Shown: positions 17,423 through 25,725 of the stretch, piece by piece
Layout of the letters: the number at the start of each line of letters is the position of its first letter
Position numbering within the stretch: the stretch's first letter is position 1
DNA from: Bacteroidetes bacterium ADurb.Bin008
GTDB lineage: Bacteria; Bacteroidota; Bacteroidia; Bacteroidales; Tenuifilaceae
NCBI GenBank assembly: GCA_002071445.1
Contig: MWFE01000062.1
Location: forward strand, 62,001-126,000
Length of the DNA: 64,000 nucleotides
Direction: 5' to 3'
Made by a program: the position numbers and the translations under genes
Notes under the pieces: generated by a model
The model's input: the letters and a program-made list of their open reading frames with translations, nothing else
Database searches by the model: none
Told to the model about the DNA's origin: nothing

Positions 17423-17869
17423 ATGAGATCATTGGCTTTTATATTAATATTCACTGGCGTCGTTGTTTTTAGTTCCAATAATGCAAATGCCCAATGCAAA
17501 AATTTTGCTAAAAGGGTTTGCCGACTCGAACTTTCTCCTTTTATACATGATGGGAATTACAATGCGGCCATTTTAACCGAGGGAGAAGACGCAGAACTGT
17601 TTAAAACTTTCTACGCAGGACAGGAGTACCGTATTGCTGTTTGTGGCTCGGAATCTCTCCCAAAAGTAGAGTTCAAAGTGATGGATGTCGAAAGGAGAGT
17701 GCTCTTTACCAATGCATCAAAAGACTATGTTCCATTTTGGGACTTCAAAGTGGAGGCTACACAGCAACTCATCATTATGGTTAAAGTTCTGGACAACCCC
17801 GGAGGAAGTGATCCCGATATGCTGGCCAGCGGTTGTGTGGCCATAATGTTTGGGCTAAAAGCAAACTAA
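17423..17869 (+). CDS. hypothetical secreted protein
   Basis: 148 residues. A signal peptide ends at NANAQ (about residue 24). The mature part is about 124 residues, beta-rich, with four cysteines (CKNFAKRVC near the mature N-terminus, IAVCGSES, ASGCVAIMF) that could form disulfides in the periplasm or outside. No known domain is recognised. It is the second gene of a two-gene unit after the lipoprotein at 16485 and is directly followed by a strong terminator. Confidence 0.75.
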   Translation: MRSLAFILIFTGVVVFSSNNANAQCKNFAKRVCRLELSPFIHDGNYNAAILTEGEDAELFKTFYAGQEYRIAVCGSESLPKVEFKVMDVERRVLFTNASKDYVPFWDFKVEATQQLIIMVKVLDNPGGSDPDMLASGCVAIMFGLKAN

Positions 17870-17891
17870 TCGAGAGTAGAAAATCTATCAG

Positions 17892-17918
17892 AAAAGCCGC
17901 TTCTATGCGGCTTTTTTT
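17892..17918 (+). terminator. rho-independent terminator
   Basis: Stem AAAAGCCGC / GCGGCTTTT with a six-base loop (TTCTAT) and a run of seven T. It lies 22 bp after the stop at 17869 and before the convergent uvrA stop. Confidence 0.85.
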
Positions 17919-17950
17919 ATTGCCCTGTAATCTATTTATAGCCGATTGTT

Positions 17951-20755
17951 TTAGTTGATCTTTGGACGCAAAAACTTGCCGGTGATGCTGTTCTGGCTTG
18001 CTGCCACACTCTCAGGAGTTCCTTCTGCCACAATGCTCCCTCCTTTTTCGCCCCCCTCAGGGCCCAGGTCGATAATCCAGTCGGCGCATTTAATTATCTC
18101 CAAATTATGCTCAACGATTAACAGGCTGTGCCCCTTATTTATTAAAGCATTAAATGACTCGAGCAACCTTTTAATGTCGTGGAAATGGAGACCGGTTGTG
18201 GGTTCGTCAAAAATAAACAGATGGGGTTGAGTGGCTTGCTCTTTCTGTAGGAAAAAGGCCAGTTTTACCCTTTGGCTCTCCCCGCCGCTAAGTGTACTCG
18301 ATGATTGACCGAGCTTGATATAACCAAGGCCAACATCCTGTAATGGCTGCAATCGTGCTCTAATTCTTGAGCTTGTCTTCTCATCATTCCCTTGAAAAAA
18401 TTCTAATGCCTGATTGACAGTCATCTCGAGCACATCGAATATATTCTTGCCCTTATACTTTACCTCCAGAATATCATCCTTGAATCGTTTTCCGTTACAC
18501 GATTCGCACTTAAGAGTCACATCGGCCATAAACTGCATCTCAACACGGATAACCCCTTCGCCTTGGCACTCTTCACAGCGTCCCCCTTCAACATTGAACG
18601 AAAAGTGCGAAGGTTTATAGCCGTTCCTTTTCGAATAGGGTTGATCGGAGAATAGTTTTCGAATTTCGTCGTAAGCTTTAATGTACGTTACGGGGTTTGA
18701 ACGCGAAGATTTACCTATGGGGTTCTGGTCAACCATCTCAACACCTTTCAAAAGGTGAATATCGCCTGTGATGCCATCGTGCTCTCCCGGTCTTTCTCCA
18801 TATCCGTTTAACTTTTTGAGCAACGAGGGGTAGAGAATGCTCTTAACCAGTGAGGTTTTCCCCGAACCGCTAACGCCTGTTACGGCAACCATGCAGTTAA
18901 GCGGAAATTTGACATTAAGGTTTTTCAGGTTGTTTTCCCTTGCCCCACGAACTTCAATATAATTTGTCCATACCCGGCGTAAAGTTGGAGTTTCAATTTT
19001 TTCAATACCGGTAAGATATTTGGACGTTAAACTCTTATCTGCTTTCAGCAGCTCTGCCTGCCCTCCTTCAAAAACTATTTCACCCCCGTGCCTTCCGGCC
19101 AAAGGTCCAATGTCAACAATATGGTCGGCAGATCGTATTATTTCCTCATCGTGCTCAACTACAACCACAGTGTTGTTCAGATCGCGTAAATTGCGGAGTA
19201 CATCAATCAGCAGGTGGGTATCGCGGGGGTGAAGCCCGATGCTGGGCTCATCCAGGATGTAGAGCGATCCTACCAAACTCGATCCCAGAGAGGTGGCCAG
19301 GTTGATTCGCTGCGACTCTCCACCCGAGAGGGTAGAGGATTGGCGATTAAGAGTAAGGTAGCTGAGCCCTACGTTTAAAAGGTACGACAGCCTATTTTGT
19401 ATTTCCCTAACGATTCGCGTCGAAACTTTCTTCTGGTATTCAGAAATGTTTAACTCCCGAAAAAAAGTGTATAACCTGTCGATGGGCATTTCCACAAGTT
19501 CGGGCAGGGTTTTCCCACTCACCTTGACATACATGGCCTCTTTACGCAAGCATCGCCCCTTACATTCGGGGCACAGGGTTTTACCCATATACCTCGAAAG
19601 CATAACCCGATATTGAATCTTGTATTTTTTCTCTTCCAGATGTTTAAAAAAATCGTTCAGCCCAACGAAGCCATGATTTCCTTGCCATAAAAGTTGTTTT
19701 TGATCTACACTGAGCTGGTGATAGGGTTTGTGTATAGGGAAATTGTATCTGTCGGCATGCAGAATGAACAACTTCTTATACTCGCTCATACTCTCGCCCT
19801 TCCAACAGGCAATGGCATCGTCATATACCGACAAACTTTTGTCGGGCACAACAAGGTTCTCGTCAATGCCAATAACCTTGCCGTAGCCTTCGCATGTAGG
19901 GCAAGCTCCAAGCGGATTGTTAAAACTGAATAGGTGCTCGCTGGGTTCTTCAAACTCAATGCCGTCGGCTTCAAAGCGGTTGGAAAATGACATTTCGGTT
20001 TTTTCGTCGTCGTGGTAAACTGCAACAATGCAGGTACCATTCCCTTCAACGAATGCCGTGTGAACAGAATCGGCACAGCGGCTAAGAAAATCCTCGTTGT
20101 GAGAGGAGGCCAATCTGTCAATAAGCAGCCTAACCTCAGAGTTGGAAATCCCTTTCAGCGATTGTACTTCTTCAGTGTCTATCCTGATAATCCGATTATT
20201 AGTTTCAATTCGTATGAATCCTTGAGCTGCCAGTGCCTGCAATTTCTCTTCCAGGGTAATACTTTCCGGAAGGAGTATGGGAGCCAGAATCATTTGCTTG
20301 GTTCCCTCAGGAAAAGATGCAATGTAATCGACCACATCGGAAACGCTGTGTCGAGTGACTTTGACACCCGATATAGGCGAAAAGGTTTCGCCGGCACGGG
20401 CAAATAGCAGTTTAAGGTAATCGTATATCTCTGTGGATGTCCCAACCGTTGATCTGGGGTTATATGTATTAACCTTTTGCTCAATGGCTATGGCCGGAGG
20501 AATACCTGTGATACTATCCACCTCAGGTTTGGATATCCTCCCAATGAATTGTCGGGCATAGGCTGATAAACTCTCAACGTAGCGCCGTTGCCCCTCGGCG
20601 TAAAGGGTATCAAATGCCAACGATGACTTTCCCGAACCCGACAGGCCGGAAACAACTATCAGCTTATCCCGAGGAATATCCAAAGAAATATTCTTGAGAT
20701 TGTGAATTTTAGCCCCTTTGATGGATATTACAGCTTGCCTATCGTTTTTTGCCAT
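17951..20755 (-). CDS. uvrA: excinuclease ABC subunit UvrA
   Basis: 934 residues, normal for UvrA, the damage-recognition ATPase of nucleotide excision repair. It has two ABC modules: Walker [10 protein letters not shown] at 37-45 and GVSGSGKTS in the C-terminal half, signatures [12 protein letters not shown] and [12 protein letters not shown], and Walker [16 protein letters not shown] and [15 protein letters not shown]. Zinc modules show [16 protein letters not shown] and the pair CEECQGEG / CESCNGKRF. It works with UvrB and UvrC, which are not in the window. A promoter element lies just upstream at 20775. Confidence 0.98.
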   Translation of the reverse strand: MAKNDRQAVISIKGAKIHNLKNISLDIPRDKLIVVSGLSGSGKSSLAFDTLYAEGQRRYVESLSAYARQFIGRISKPEVDSITGIPPAIAIEQKVNTYNPRSTVGTSTEIYDYLKLLFARAGETFSPISGVKVTRHSVSDVVDYIASFPEGTKQMILAPILLPESITLEEKLQALAAQGFIRIETNNRIIRIDTEEVQSLKGISNSEVRLLIDRLASSHNEDFLSRCADSVHTAFVEGNGTCIVAVYHDDEKTEMSFSNRFEADGIEFEEPSEHLFSFNNPLGACPTCEGYGKVIGIDENLVVPDKSLSVYDDAIACWKGESMSEYKKLFILHADRYNFPIHKPYHQLSVDQKQLLWQGNHGFVGLNDFFKHLEEKKYKIQYRVMLSRYMGKTLCPECKGRCLRKEAMYVKVSGKTLPELVEMPIDRLYTFFRELNISEYQKKVSTRIVREIQNRLSYLLNVGLSYLTLNRQSSTLSGGESQRINLATSLGSSLVGSLYILDEPSIGLHPRDTHLLIDVLRNLRDLNNTVVVVEHDEEIIRSADHIVDIGPLAGRHGGEIVFEGGQAELLKADKSLTSKYLTGIEKIETPTLRRVWTNYIEVRGARENNLKNLNVKFPLNCMVAVTGVSGSGKTSLVKSILYPSLLKKLNGYGERPGEHDGITGDIHLLKGVEMVDQNPIGKSSRSNPVTYIKAYDEIRKLFSDQPYSKRNGYKPSHFSFNVEGGRCEECQGEGVIRVEMQFMADVTLKCESCNGKRFKDDILEVKYKGKNIFDVLEMTVNQALEFFQGNDEKTSSRIRARLQPLQDVGLGYIKLGQSSSTLSGGESQRVKLAFFLQKEQATQPHLFIFDEPTTGLHFHDIKRLLESFNALINKGHSLLIVEHNLEIIKCADWIIDLGPEGGEKGGSIVAEGTPESVAASQNSITGKFLRPKIN

Positions 20756-20774
20756 TGTGTTAAAAACAAACCTG

Positions 20775-20782
20775 CAAATTTA
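20775..20782 (-). promoter_or_regulatory. Bacteroidota -7 promoter element for uvrA
   Basis: Minus-strand TAAATTTG followed by C, 20 bp before the uvrA ATG. A TTTG at 20810-20807 is 24 bp upstream, slightly too far for a perfect -33 element. Confidence 0.5.
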
Positions 20783-21070
20783 CTCAATTCTCCTTTTTTT
20801 TCACAGCAAATGACTATTTGTAATGATGCCACAAAAAATCGTTTTAAGAGAGAAAAAAACCATGGACTAAGCATATTTTACTATAGTTATAGAAGGAATA
20901 ATATTTCTTTTTTACTTTTTTTTGATGGCTTTCATAACTTTTTTTAAATAAAATGCTGTGTTTTAAAAAATATTTACTTACTTGGCACAGAAAATGTAAA
21001 TAACTGATTGCTTAAAACCAAAATCTGCATTGCCTATTGACAAATTCTACCCGATTTAACCAATAAAGTA
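20783..21070. other. A+T-rich divergent intergenic region, uvrA / sigma factor
   Basis: The gene-free stretch 20756-21081 holds the uvrA promoter at one end and the sigma-factor ribosome binding site at the other. In between I see only A+T-rich sequence; a TTGGCACAG at about 20992 recalls a sigma-54 -24 box but lacks the matching GC at -12. Confidence 0.5.
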
Positions 21071-21077
21071 AGGAGGT
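21071..21077 (+). promoter_or_regulatory. strong Shine-Dalgarno deciding a TTG start
   Basis: AGGAGGT ends 4 bp before TTG 21082. Full anti-16S matches are uncommon in this window. The next in-frame ATG would remove the first helix of sigma region 2, so this site supports the TTG start. Confidence 0.65.
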
Positions 21078-21081
21078 AGTT

Positions 21082-21669
21082 TTGGAATTACACAGTCGTT
21101 CTGATAATGAACTTGTGGATCAGTTCATTTCAGGCAATCAGCAGGCAATGGAGGTGCTTATTCGCCGTCATCGCAGAAGGGTTTTTGGATACATCCTTCT
21201 TTTAATCAAAAACCATACAACCGCCGAGGATGTTTTTCAGGACACCTTTGTTAAGGTTATCAACTCCCTGAAAGAAGGTAAATATACCGATAATGGGAAA
21301 TTCGTATCGTGGGTAATGCGCATTTCGCATAATCTTATTATTGACCACTTCCGTCGGGAAAAACAGCTCAATACTTTTTCCAACGACGATGGGGTGGTGG
21401 ATATTTTCAATTCTCCCCGCTTTTCAGATAAGAATGTGGAGGAGCACCTTGTTTACGAGCAAATCTTATCGGAAGTAAGGATTCTGGTCGATACGTTGCC
21501 CGAAGAGCAGAAAGAGGTGGTATTACTCAGGCATTACGCGGGATTGAGTTTTAAGGAGATAGCAGAGCAAACAAATGTAAGCATCAACACTGCCCTGGGG
21601 CGTATGCGATATGCATTGATCAACATGCGAAAAATCATGGAGCAAAAGAATCTCAGCCTGACTTTGTAG
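21082..21669 (+). CDS. RNA polymerase ECF sigma factor (RpoE-like)
   Basis: 195 residues. Region 2 covers about 9-85 (DNELVDQFISGNQQAMEVLIRRHRRRVFGYI, AEDVFQDTFVKVI, FVSWVMRISHNLIIDHFRRE), region 4 about 130-185 (LPEEQKEVVLLRHYAGLSFKEIAEQTNVSINTALGRMRYAL). It directs transcription of a specific regulon. The start is TTG with an unusually good Shine-Dalgarno. No anti-sigma factor is adjacent; the next plus-strand gene is a 63-residue protein with its own promoter, so control may be at the expression level. Confidence 0.93.
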   Translation: MELHSRSDNELVDQFISGNQQAMEVLIRRHRRRVFGYILLLIKNHTTAEDVFQDTFVKVINSLKEGKYTDNGKFVSWVMRISHNLIIDHFRREKQLNTFSNDDGVVDIFNSPRFSDKNVEEHLVYEQILSEVRILVDTLPEEQKEVVLLRHYAGLSFKEIAEQTNVSINTALGRMRYALINMRKIMEQKNLSLTL

Positions 21670-21748
21670 AGTAGTTAAAAGGCATTTTAAAGTGTTAATG
21701 CGTGGTTTGATTCTCATTTTTATGGTGATGTAATTTTAATAATAAAAA

Positions 21749-21756
21749 TAAATTTG
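21749..21756 (+). promoter_or_regulatory. Bacteroidota -7 promoter element for the small gene at 21822
   Basis: TAAATTTG, an exact TAnnTTTG match, 65 bp before ATG 21822. No -33 element is visible and the sequence is A+T-rich. Confidence 0.4.
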
Positions 21757-21821
21757 ATCTAACAATAATGACATAGGTACATCCGTTTCTGAAATAGCAT
21801 ATTCACTTAATCGGATTGCCT

Positions 21822-22013
21822 ATGCCAAAAACCTTTACAACGATTCTTTGGGCTTATCAAAATTATGGAAAAAGGCAGCAGAAAATCGAGTTAACTAAAA
21901 TCGACCAAGTGTTCGAACCCTGTGAGCTGTTTAGTACACTGTTTTGTGAGCTCGAAAAAAAAGTTCCTGAAATGCAGGAAGACGTGATAAAACGTATTTT
22001 TCAAAAAGTTTAA
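21822..22013 (+). CDS. small hypothetical protein (63 aa)
   Basis: 63 residues, mixed charge, ending in an acidic-then-basic helix (EKKVPEMQEDVIKRIFQKV). I recognise no family. It has an upstream promoter element (21749) and a terminator starting 2 bp after its stop, which argues that it is a real, separately transcribed gene; a small RNA in the same place is an alternative. A TTG two codons earlier is also possible as start. It lies between an ECF sigma factor and an SPFH protein gene. Confidence 0.55.
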   Translation: MPKTFTTILWAYQNYGKRQQKIELTKIDQVFEPCELFSTLFCELEKKVPEMQEDVIKRIFQKV

Positions 22014-22014
22014 C

Positions 22015-22046
22015 AAAAAAACCGGAAAATTTTCCGGTTTTTTTTT
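22015..22046 (+). terminator. rho-independent terminator after the 63-aa gene
   Basis: Self-complementary AACCGGAAAATTTTCCGGTT within a flank of A on the left and nine T on the right, starting 2 bp after the stop at 22013. The downstream T-run overlaps the -33 region of the SPFH promoter. Confidence 0.8.
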
Positions 22047-22076
22047 GGATTTGATAAAATTAAAATGATATATTTG
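22044..22076 (+). promoter_or_regulatory. Bacteroidota promoter for the SPFH gene
   Basis: TTTG (22044-22047), 21-bp spacer, TATATTTG (22069-22076), followed by C. It ends 38 bp before ATG 22115. Confidence 0.6.
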
Positions 22077-22114
22077 CAATATCAAAATAATATCAACATT
22101 TAAAAACACAATTT

Positions 22115-23086
22115 ATGAAAACACAAGAAGAACTATTTGGAGGACTTAAGTTGAACGGCATACTGATGCTGATCCTTAATTTCCTGTTTCTATTTTTAGT
22201 TGTATTCCTTTTTGTCCGGCTGGTTTCCAATCCCCCTGAAAGTGCTGTTGCTACAAGCGTGATGGGTATTGGTATTTTCCTTCTTTTTCTCTTAAACACC
22301 TTCTTTTGGTTTGGTTTCATGATGATTGAACCCAATGATGTTCGTGTGATGGTATTCTTTGGAAAGTATAAGGGTACGGTTAAGAACAATGGCTTTTTTT
22401 GGGTAAACCCTTTTTACTCAAGGAAGCGGCTCACCCTCCGTGCTCGCAACCTGGATGCCGACCCCATTAAGGTGAACGATAAGAATGGCAACCCCGTAAT
22501 GATTGGCGTTGTGATGGTTTGGCGTATTTCCGACACCTACAAGGCCTCGTTCGTCATTGATAGTGCGTCAATGGCATCCGGTGCTCCCAATACCACATCG
22601 ACTGTTAGTTTGAACGAAAAGATGAGGGCCTACCAAAACTTTGTGCATGTGCAGTGCGATGCGGCCCTTAGGTATGTAACGGGTATGTATGCCTACGATC
22701 ATACTGGAAGTGATAAGAGTGATGAAATGACCCTGCGTTCCAATGCCGACGAGATCAACCAGATTCTTGAGCAGCAAATGAATGAACGCCTAACCATTGC
22801 AGGGATTGAGATTGTGGAGGCCCGTATCAACTACCTGGCCTATGCCCCTGAGATTGCTGCTGTGATGCTTCGCCGCCAGCAGGCTGATGCCATTATTGCT
22901 GCCCGCGAGAAGATAGTGGATGGTGCGGTTGGCATGGTTAAACTGGCTTTGGATAAATTGTCTGAAGAGAATATAATAGAATTGGACGACGATAAGAAGG
23001 CTGCCATGGTGAGCAACCTGATGGTTGTGCTTTGTTCTGAGGATTCAGCCAGCCCGGTGATCAACGCAGGTACCTTACACCAATAG
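22115..23086 (+). CDS. SPFH domain (stomatin/prohibitin-like) membrane protein
   Basis: 323 residues. Two N-terminal transmembrane helices (about 13-36 and 47-70) are followed by an SPFH/band-7 domain (about 75-260: NDVRVMVFFGKYKGTVKNNGFFWVNPF, LDADPIKVNDKNGNPVMIGVVMVWRI, EQQMNERLTIAGIEIVEARINYLAYAPEIAAVMLRRQQADAI) and a helical tail. Such proteins form membrane microdomain rings. It has its own promoter and is followed after 2 bp by an RHH protein gene, an arrangement common for this SPFH subfamily. Substrate or partner unknown. Confidence 0.92.
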   Translation: MKTQEELFGGLKLNGILMLILNFLFLFLVVFLFVRLVSNPPESAVATSVMGIGIFLLFLLNTFFWFGFMMIEPNDVRVMVFFGKYKGTVKNNGFFWVNPFYSRKRLTLRARNLDADPIKVNDKNGNPVMIGVVMVWRISDTYKASFVIDSASMASGAPNTTSTVSLNEKMRAYQNFVHVQCDAALRYVTGMYAYDHTGSDKSDEMTLRSNADEINQILEQQMNERLTIAGIEIVEARINYLAYAPEIAAVMLRRQQADAIIAAREKIVDGAVGMVKLALDKLSEENIIELDDDKKAAMVSNLMVVLCSEDSASPVINAGTLHQ

Positions 23087-23088
23087 AT

Positions 23089-23274
23089 ATGTCGAAAAAG
23101 AAACCGTTTGTTCTGAGGGTTGACCCGCTTAAGATGGAGGCGTTGGAGAAATGGGCTGCGGACGAGTTCCGCAGCATCAACGGTCAGATTGAGTGGATAA
23201 TTGATCAAGCCCTCAGAAAATCCGGTCGATTAAAAACAACCAAGCCCGATAATCCACCGGAGAACGGAGAATGA
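23089..23274 (+). CDS. Arc-family ribbon-helix-helix protein
   Basis: 61 residues. The ribbon strand KKPFVLRVDPLKMEALEKWA followed by the helices EFRSINGQIEWIIDQALRKSG matches Arc-like ribbon-helix-helix folds; the tail is Pro/Asn-rich. It begins 2 bp after the SPFH stop and is likely translated with it. RHH proteins usually bind DNA as dimers; autoregulation of this cluster is possible but not shown by the sequence. Confidence 0.85.
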   Translation: MSKKKPFVLRVDPLKMEALEKWAADEFRSINGQIEWIIDQALRKSGRLKTTKPDNPPENGE

Positions 23275-23309
23275 AAAGGGTTTAGAAGCTAATTTATAGT
23301 ATTCGGAAA

Positions 23310-24233
23310 ATGAAAAAGATAGGTAAACTGTCGCTGTTCCTTTGGATTACGTTCATTGTCAGCTATGGGCTGGCCGGACTATTCTACGCGTTGGGATTCA
23401 AATTCACTGGATTATACAGCATGGTCTTTGGCGCATTTTACATGTTTATCCCCCTGCTCACGGTTCTTTTCGTGGAGAAAGTGGTGTACAAAGAGAGGAT
23501 CCGCGAGTCGCTTCTGATATCGTTTAGGATAAACAGATGGTTTGTTGCCGCTCTCCTTCTTCCCCTGGTCTTAGCCTTTATGTCTATGGGTATTAGCCTG
23601 CTAATACCGGGGGTTACCTATTCGGCAGACATGGAGGGGATGATTAAACGGTTTCAGGAGATGCATTCGGCAGCGGAAATTGAGCAGATTCGTATGTCAT
23701 TGAAACTTATGCCACTACATCCGCTTATTATATCCTCTATCCAGGGATTGATTGCCGGAATGACCATAAATGCAGTGGCTGCCTTTGGCGAGGAGTTGGG
23801 CTGGCGTGGATTTTTGCTAAAGGAGTTCAAATCGTGGTCGCTTGTAAAAGCCTCCCTTGTCATCGGTTTTATATGGGGAATATGGCATGCACCCATAATT
23901 TTGATGGGCCACAATTATCATCAGCACCCTCGTATAGGGGTTCTAATGATGGTGATTGTCTGCATCCTGCTATCATTCCTGTTCATTTACATCACGCTGA
24001 AAACCCGTTCGGTTATAGCAGCCGCTGTGATGCATGGCACATTAAATGCAACGGCCGGCATAGGAATTATGATGCTTGACGGGGGAAACGATCTTACCAT
24101 TGGGGCCACAGGATTGGCAGGATTTATAGCCATGGGAATCCTTATCCTTGTTATTTTCATATATGATAGGTATATTTCGGGAGAAAAAATATTTTCAAAA
24201 ACCATTGAAGATTCATTACAATTACATCAGTAG
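23310..24233 (+). CDS. CPBP family intramembrane glutamic endopeptidase
   Basis: 307 residues with about eight membrane helices. The Abi/CPBP (Rce1-like) motifs are GEELGWRGFLLKEF (motif 1, Glu-Glu and Arg), the His in FIWGIWHAPIILMGH (motif 2) and the later MHGTLNA (motif 3), so the catalytic set appears complete. Substrate unknown. It lies 35 bp after the RHH gene and 2 bp before a Zn-ribbon gene in a four-gene cluster headed by the SPFH gene. Confidence 0.92.
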   Translation: MKKIGKLSLFLWITFIVSYGLAGLFYALGFKFTGLYSMVFGAFYMFIPLLTVLFVEKVVYKERIRESLLISFRINRWFVAALLLPLVLAFMSMGISLLIPGVTYSADMEGMIKRFQEMHSAAEIEQIRMSLKLMPLHPLIISSIQGLIAGMTINAVAAFGEELGWRGFLLKEFKSWSLVKASLVIGFIWGIWHAPIILMGHNYHQHPRIGVLMMVIVCILLSFLFIYITLKTRSVIAAAVMHGTLNATAGIGIMMLDGGNDLTIGATGLAGFIAMGILILVIFIYDRYISGEKIFSKTIEDSLQLHQ

Positions 24234-24235
24234 CG

Positions 24236-24454
24236 ATGCAACAATTAGTAAAATCCAAGCAGGCGTGCCCAAAATGCGGGAACAAGGAATTTGTCATGGG
24301 AGAAGTGTATATGGCTGGTAGCAAGGCTGCAAAGGTATTCAACATTCAGAACAGAAAATTTACAACGTTCACCTGTTCCCGTTGCAGTTACACCGAATTT
24401 TATCAGGTGCCCATGAGCAATGCGCTCAACGTGCTGGACTTTTTTATTGGATAA
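24236..24454 (+). CDS. zinc-ribbon nucleic-acid-binding-like protein (DUF2082 type)
   Basis: 72 residues with a complete zinc ribbon: CPKCGNKEF and CSRCSYTEF, separated by about 30 residues with AGSKAAKVFNIQNRKFTTFT between. This is the pattern of the small Zn-ribbon family PF09855. The C-terminal PMSNALNVLDFFIG is also typical. It starts 2 bp after the CPBP protease stop and ends the cluster, facing the minus-strand pgs operon tail to tail. Actual target unknown. Confidence 0.85.
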   Translation: MQQLVKSKQACPKCGNKEFVMGEVYMAGSKAAKVFNIQNRKFTTFTCSRCSYTEFYQVPMSNALNVLDFFIG

Positions 24455-24456
24455 GG

Positions 24457-25713
24457 CTATTTTGAATCTTCCTTAGATTGCAAAACGAAAGATTTGGATT
24501 CTATTGGTTTATCGAAAAGGTAGAGTTTAAACTGGTATTTTCCCGGTACCCTATTCTTTGGTTCGATGGTAATTGAACTTTGAAGAATGGCATCGTGGGT
24601 ATTGGCAGCCACGGTTATCGGTTTGCTGAAAAACCTTTTCCCATCAGGATCAATCCATACCAGATTGAAGAAGAGAGGTTTGTTTGCAGGGTTGAACACA
24701 TCGCTCAGCTGAATATAAGCGCAAACACGCTCGTTCTTGCCGATAACGAATTCATCGTTGATATTAACCGGAGTGCCGCTGCCCTTGTCTATTTTGCTAC
24801 AGAACAGTATGGATGCCTTGGCACTAACGTTAATTTTGTCGGTTTTAACGATTGCTGTTTTTATTTCAAAACTTTTTTCGGCAATGAGTTTCCGAAAAAG
24901 ACTTACCCTCAATGTGTAAATACCATCCTTGCGCGCAGTGGGTGATACCGAGATGGAGCTATTCAGTCGGGATGTAGAATCGGAAGACGGAAGTTTTACT
25001 GTGCGGGCGAAGAATGTTTTCCCATCAGGGTCGCTCCACTGAAACCTGAAATCAAGATCCTCATCGTCATATGCAAAGCGATTGAATAACTCAACAGATG
25101 CATGAATCCACCCTTTCTTAGAGTTGAAAAAAACGGAATCAGTATTCTGCACTTGTCCAGTTTTTCTATCCAAACGATTGCCAAACAGTATCCTGGCCGT
25201 TAGGTCATTAACTGGTGGGGTATATTCCTCTTCGGTTTGAAGAACGAAAGGCTTTTCGGCAATTAGCTCTCGGAACAGGTAAACCCTTAACTTGTAATTT
25301 CCTGCCATTCTAACATCCGGATTTAGCGAGATTGAGCTTGTTATTAGTGATGCCGAATCGTTTGGATTGAGTTGATACCGTTTGCAGAAAATGGATACAC
25401 CCTTTGGATTAATCCAATCGACGTGAAAATCAAGCGGTTGATTTTCAGTGGTATGCTGCCTATCAATGTAAATAAAAGAGCGAAGGATTTTATTTTCTAT
25501 AAGTGGGAATGTATCCAATGGAAATAGTGGTTTTGGAGATTTCTTTGAAACGAGGGTGCTTAGCAGAATATCGGTACAAATGGCCTGATCCCCTTTTGGC
25601 TTGAAAATATGGGTTGAATTTGGTGTTATTTCAGGTGTTTTATAGCGGGTGGTACACCCCATAAATAGGAGGGCAGAGAGCATGCATTTTATATGGAATG
25701 AATGGTATCGCAT
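24457..25713 (-). CDS. lipoprotein with three tandem copies of an unknown domain
   Basis: 418 residues. Lipoprotein signal with LLFMGC (about residue 20). The rest consists of three homologous units of about 120 residues (roughly 40-155, 165-285, 290-412). Each has a W..P.G..F strand (WINPKGVSIF, WSDPDGKTFF, WIDPDGKRFF), then SSISL/SSISV/SSITI and a Y.LRVYLFRELIAEK-like strand, giving an immunoglobulin-like, beta-rich look. No family recognised. It is the last gene of the pgs operon, 12 bp after the acyltransferase, so an envelope role in polymer export or anchoring is an inference from context. Confidence 0.75.
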   Translation of the reverse strand: MRYHSFHIKCMLSALLFMGCTTRYKTPEITPNSTHIFKPKGDQAICTDILLSTLVSKKSPKPLFPLDTFPLIENKILRSFIYIDRQHTTENQPLDFHVDWINPKGVSIFCKRYQLNPNDSASLITSSISLNPDVRMAGNYKLRVYLFRELIAEKPFVLQTEEEYTPPVNDLTARILFGNRLDRKTGQVQNTDSVFFNSKKGWIHASVELFNRFAYDDEDLDFRFQWSDPDGKTFFARTVKLPSSDSTSRLNSSISVSPTARKDGIYTLRVSLFRKLIAEKSFEIKTAIVKTDKINVSAKASILFCSKIDKGSGTPVNINDEFVIGKNERVCAYIQLSDVFNPANKPLFFNLVWIDPDGKRFFSKPITVAANTHDAILQSSITIEPKNRVPGKYQFKLYLFDKPIESKSFVLQSKEDSK

Positions 25714-25725
25714 GATGCTGCCATG

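Noticed and set aside
19694..20407. Overlapping plus-strand open frames opposite uvrA (and similar ones opposite other long genes)
   Set aside because: Antisense shadows of a well-conserved gene with no family resemblance of their own.
20985..21015. Sigma-54-like TTGGCAC upstream of the ECF sigma gene
   Set aside because: The partner GC dinucleotide at the -12 position is GT, and no activator site is visible.
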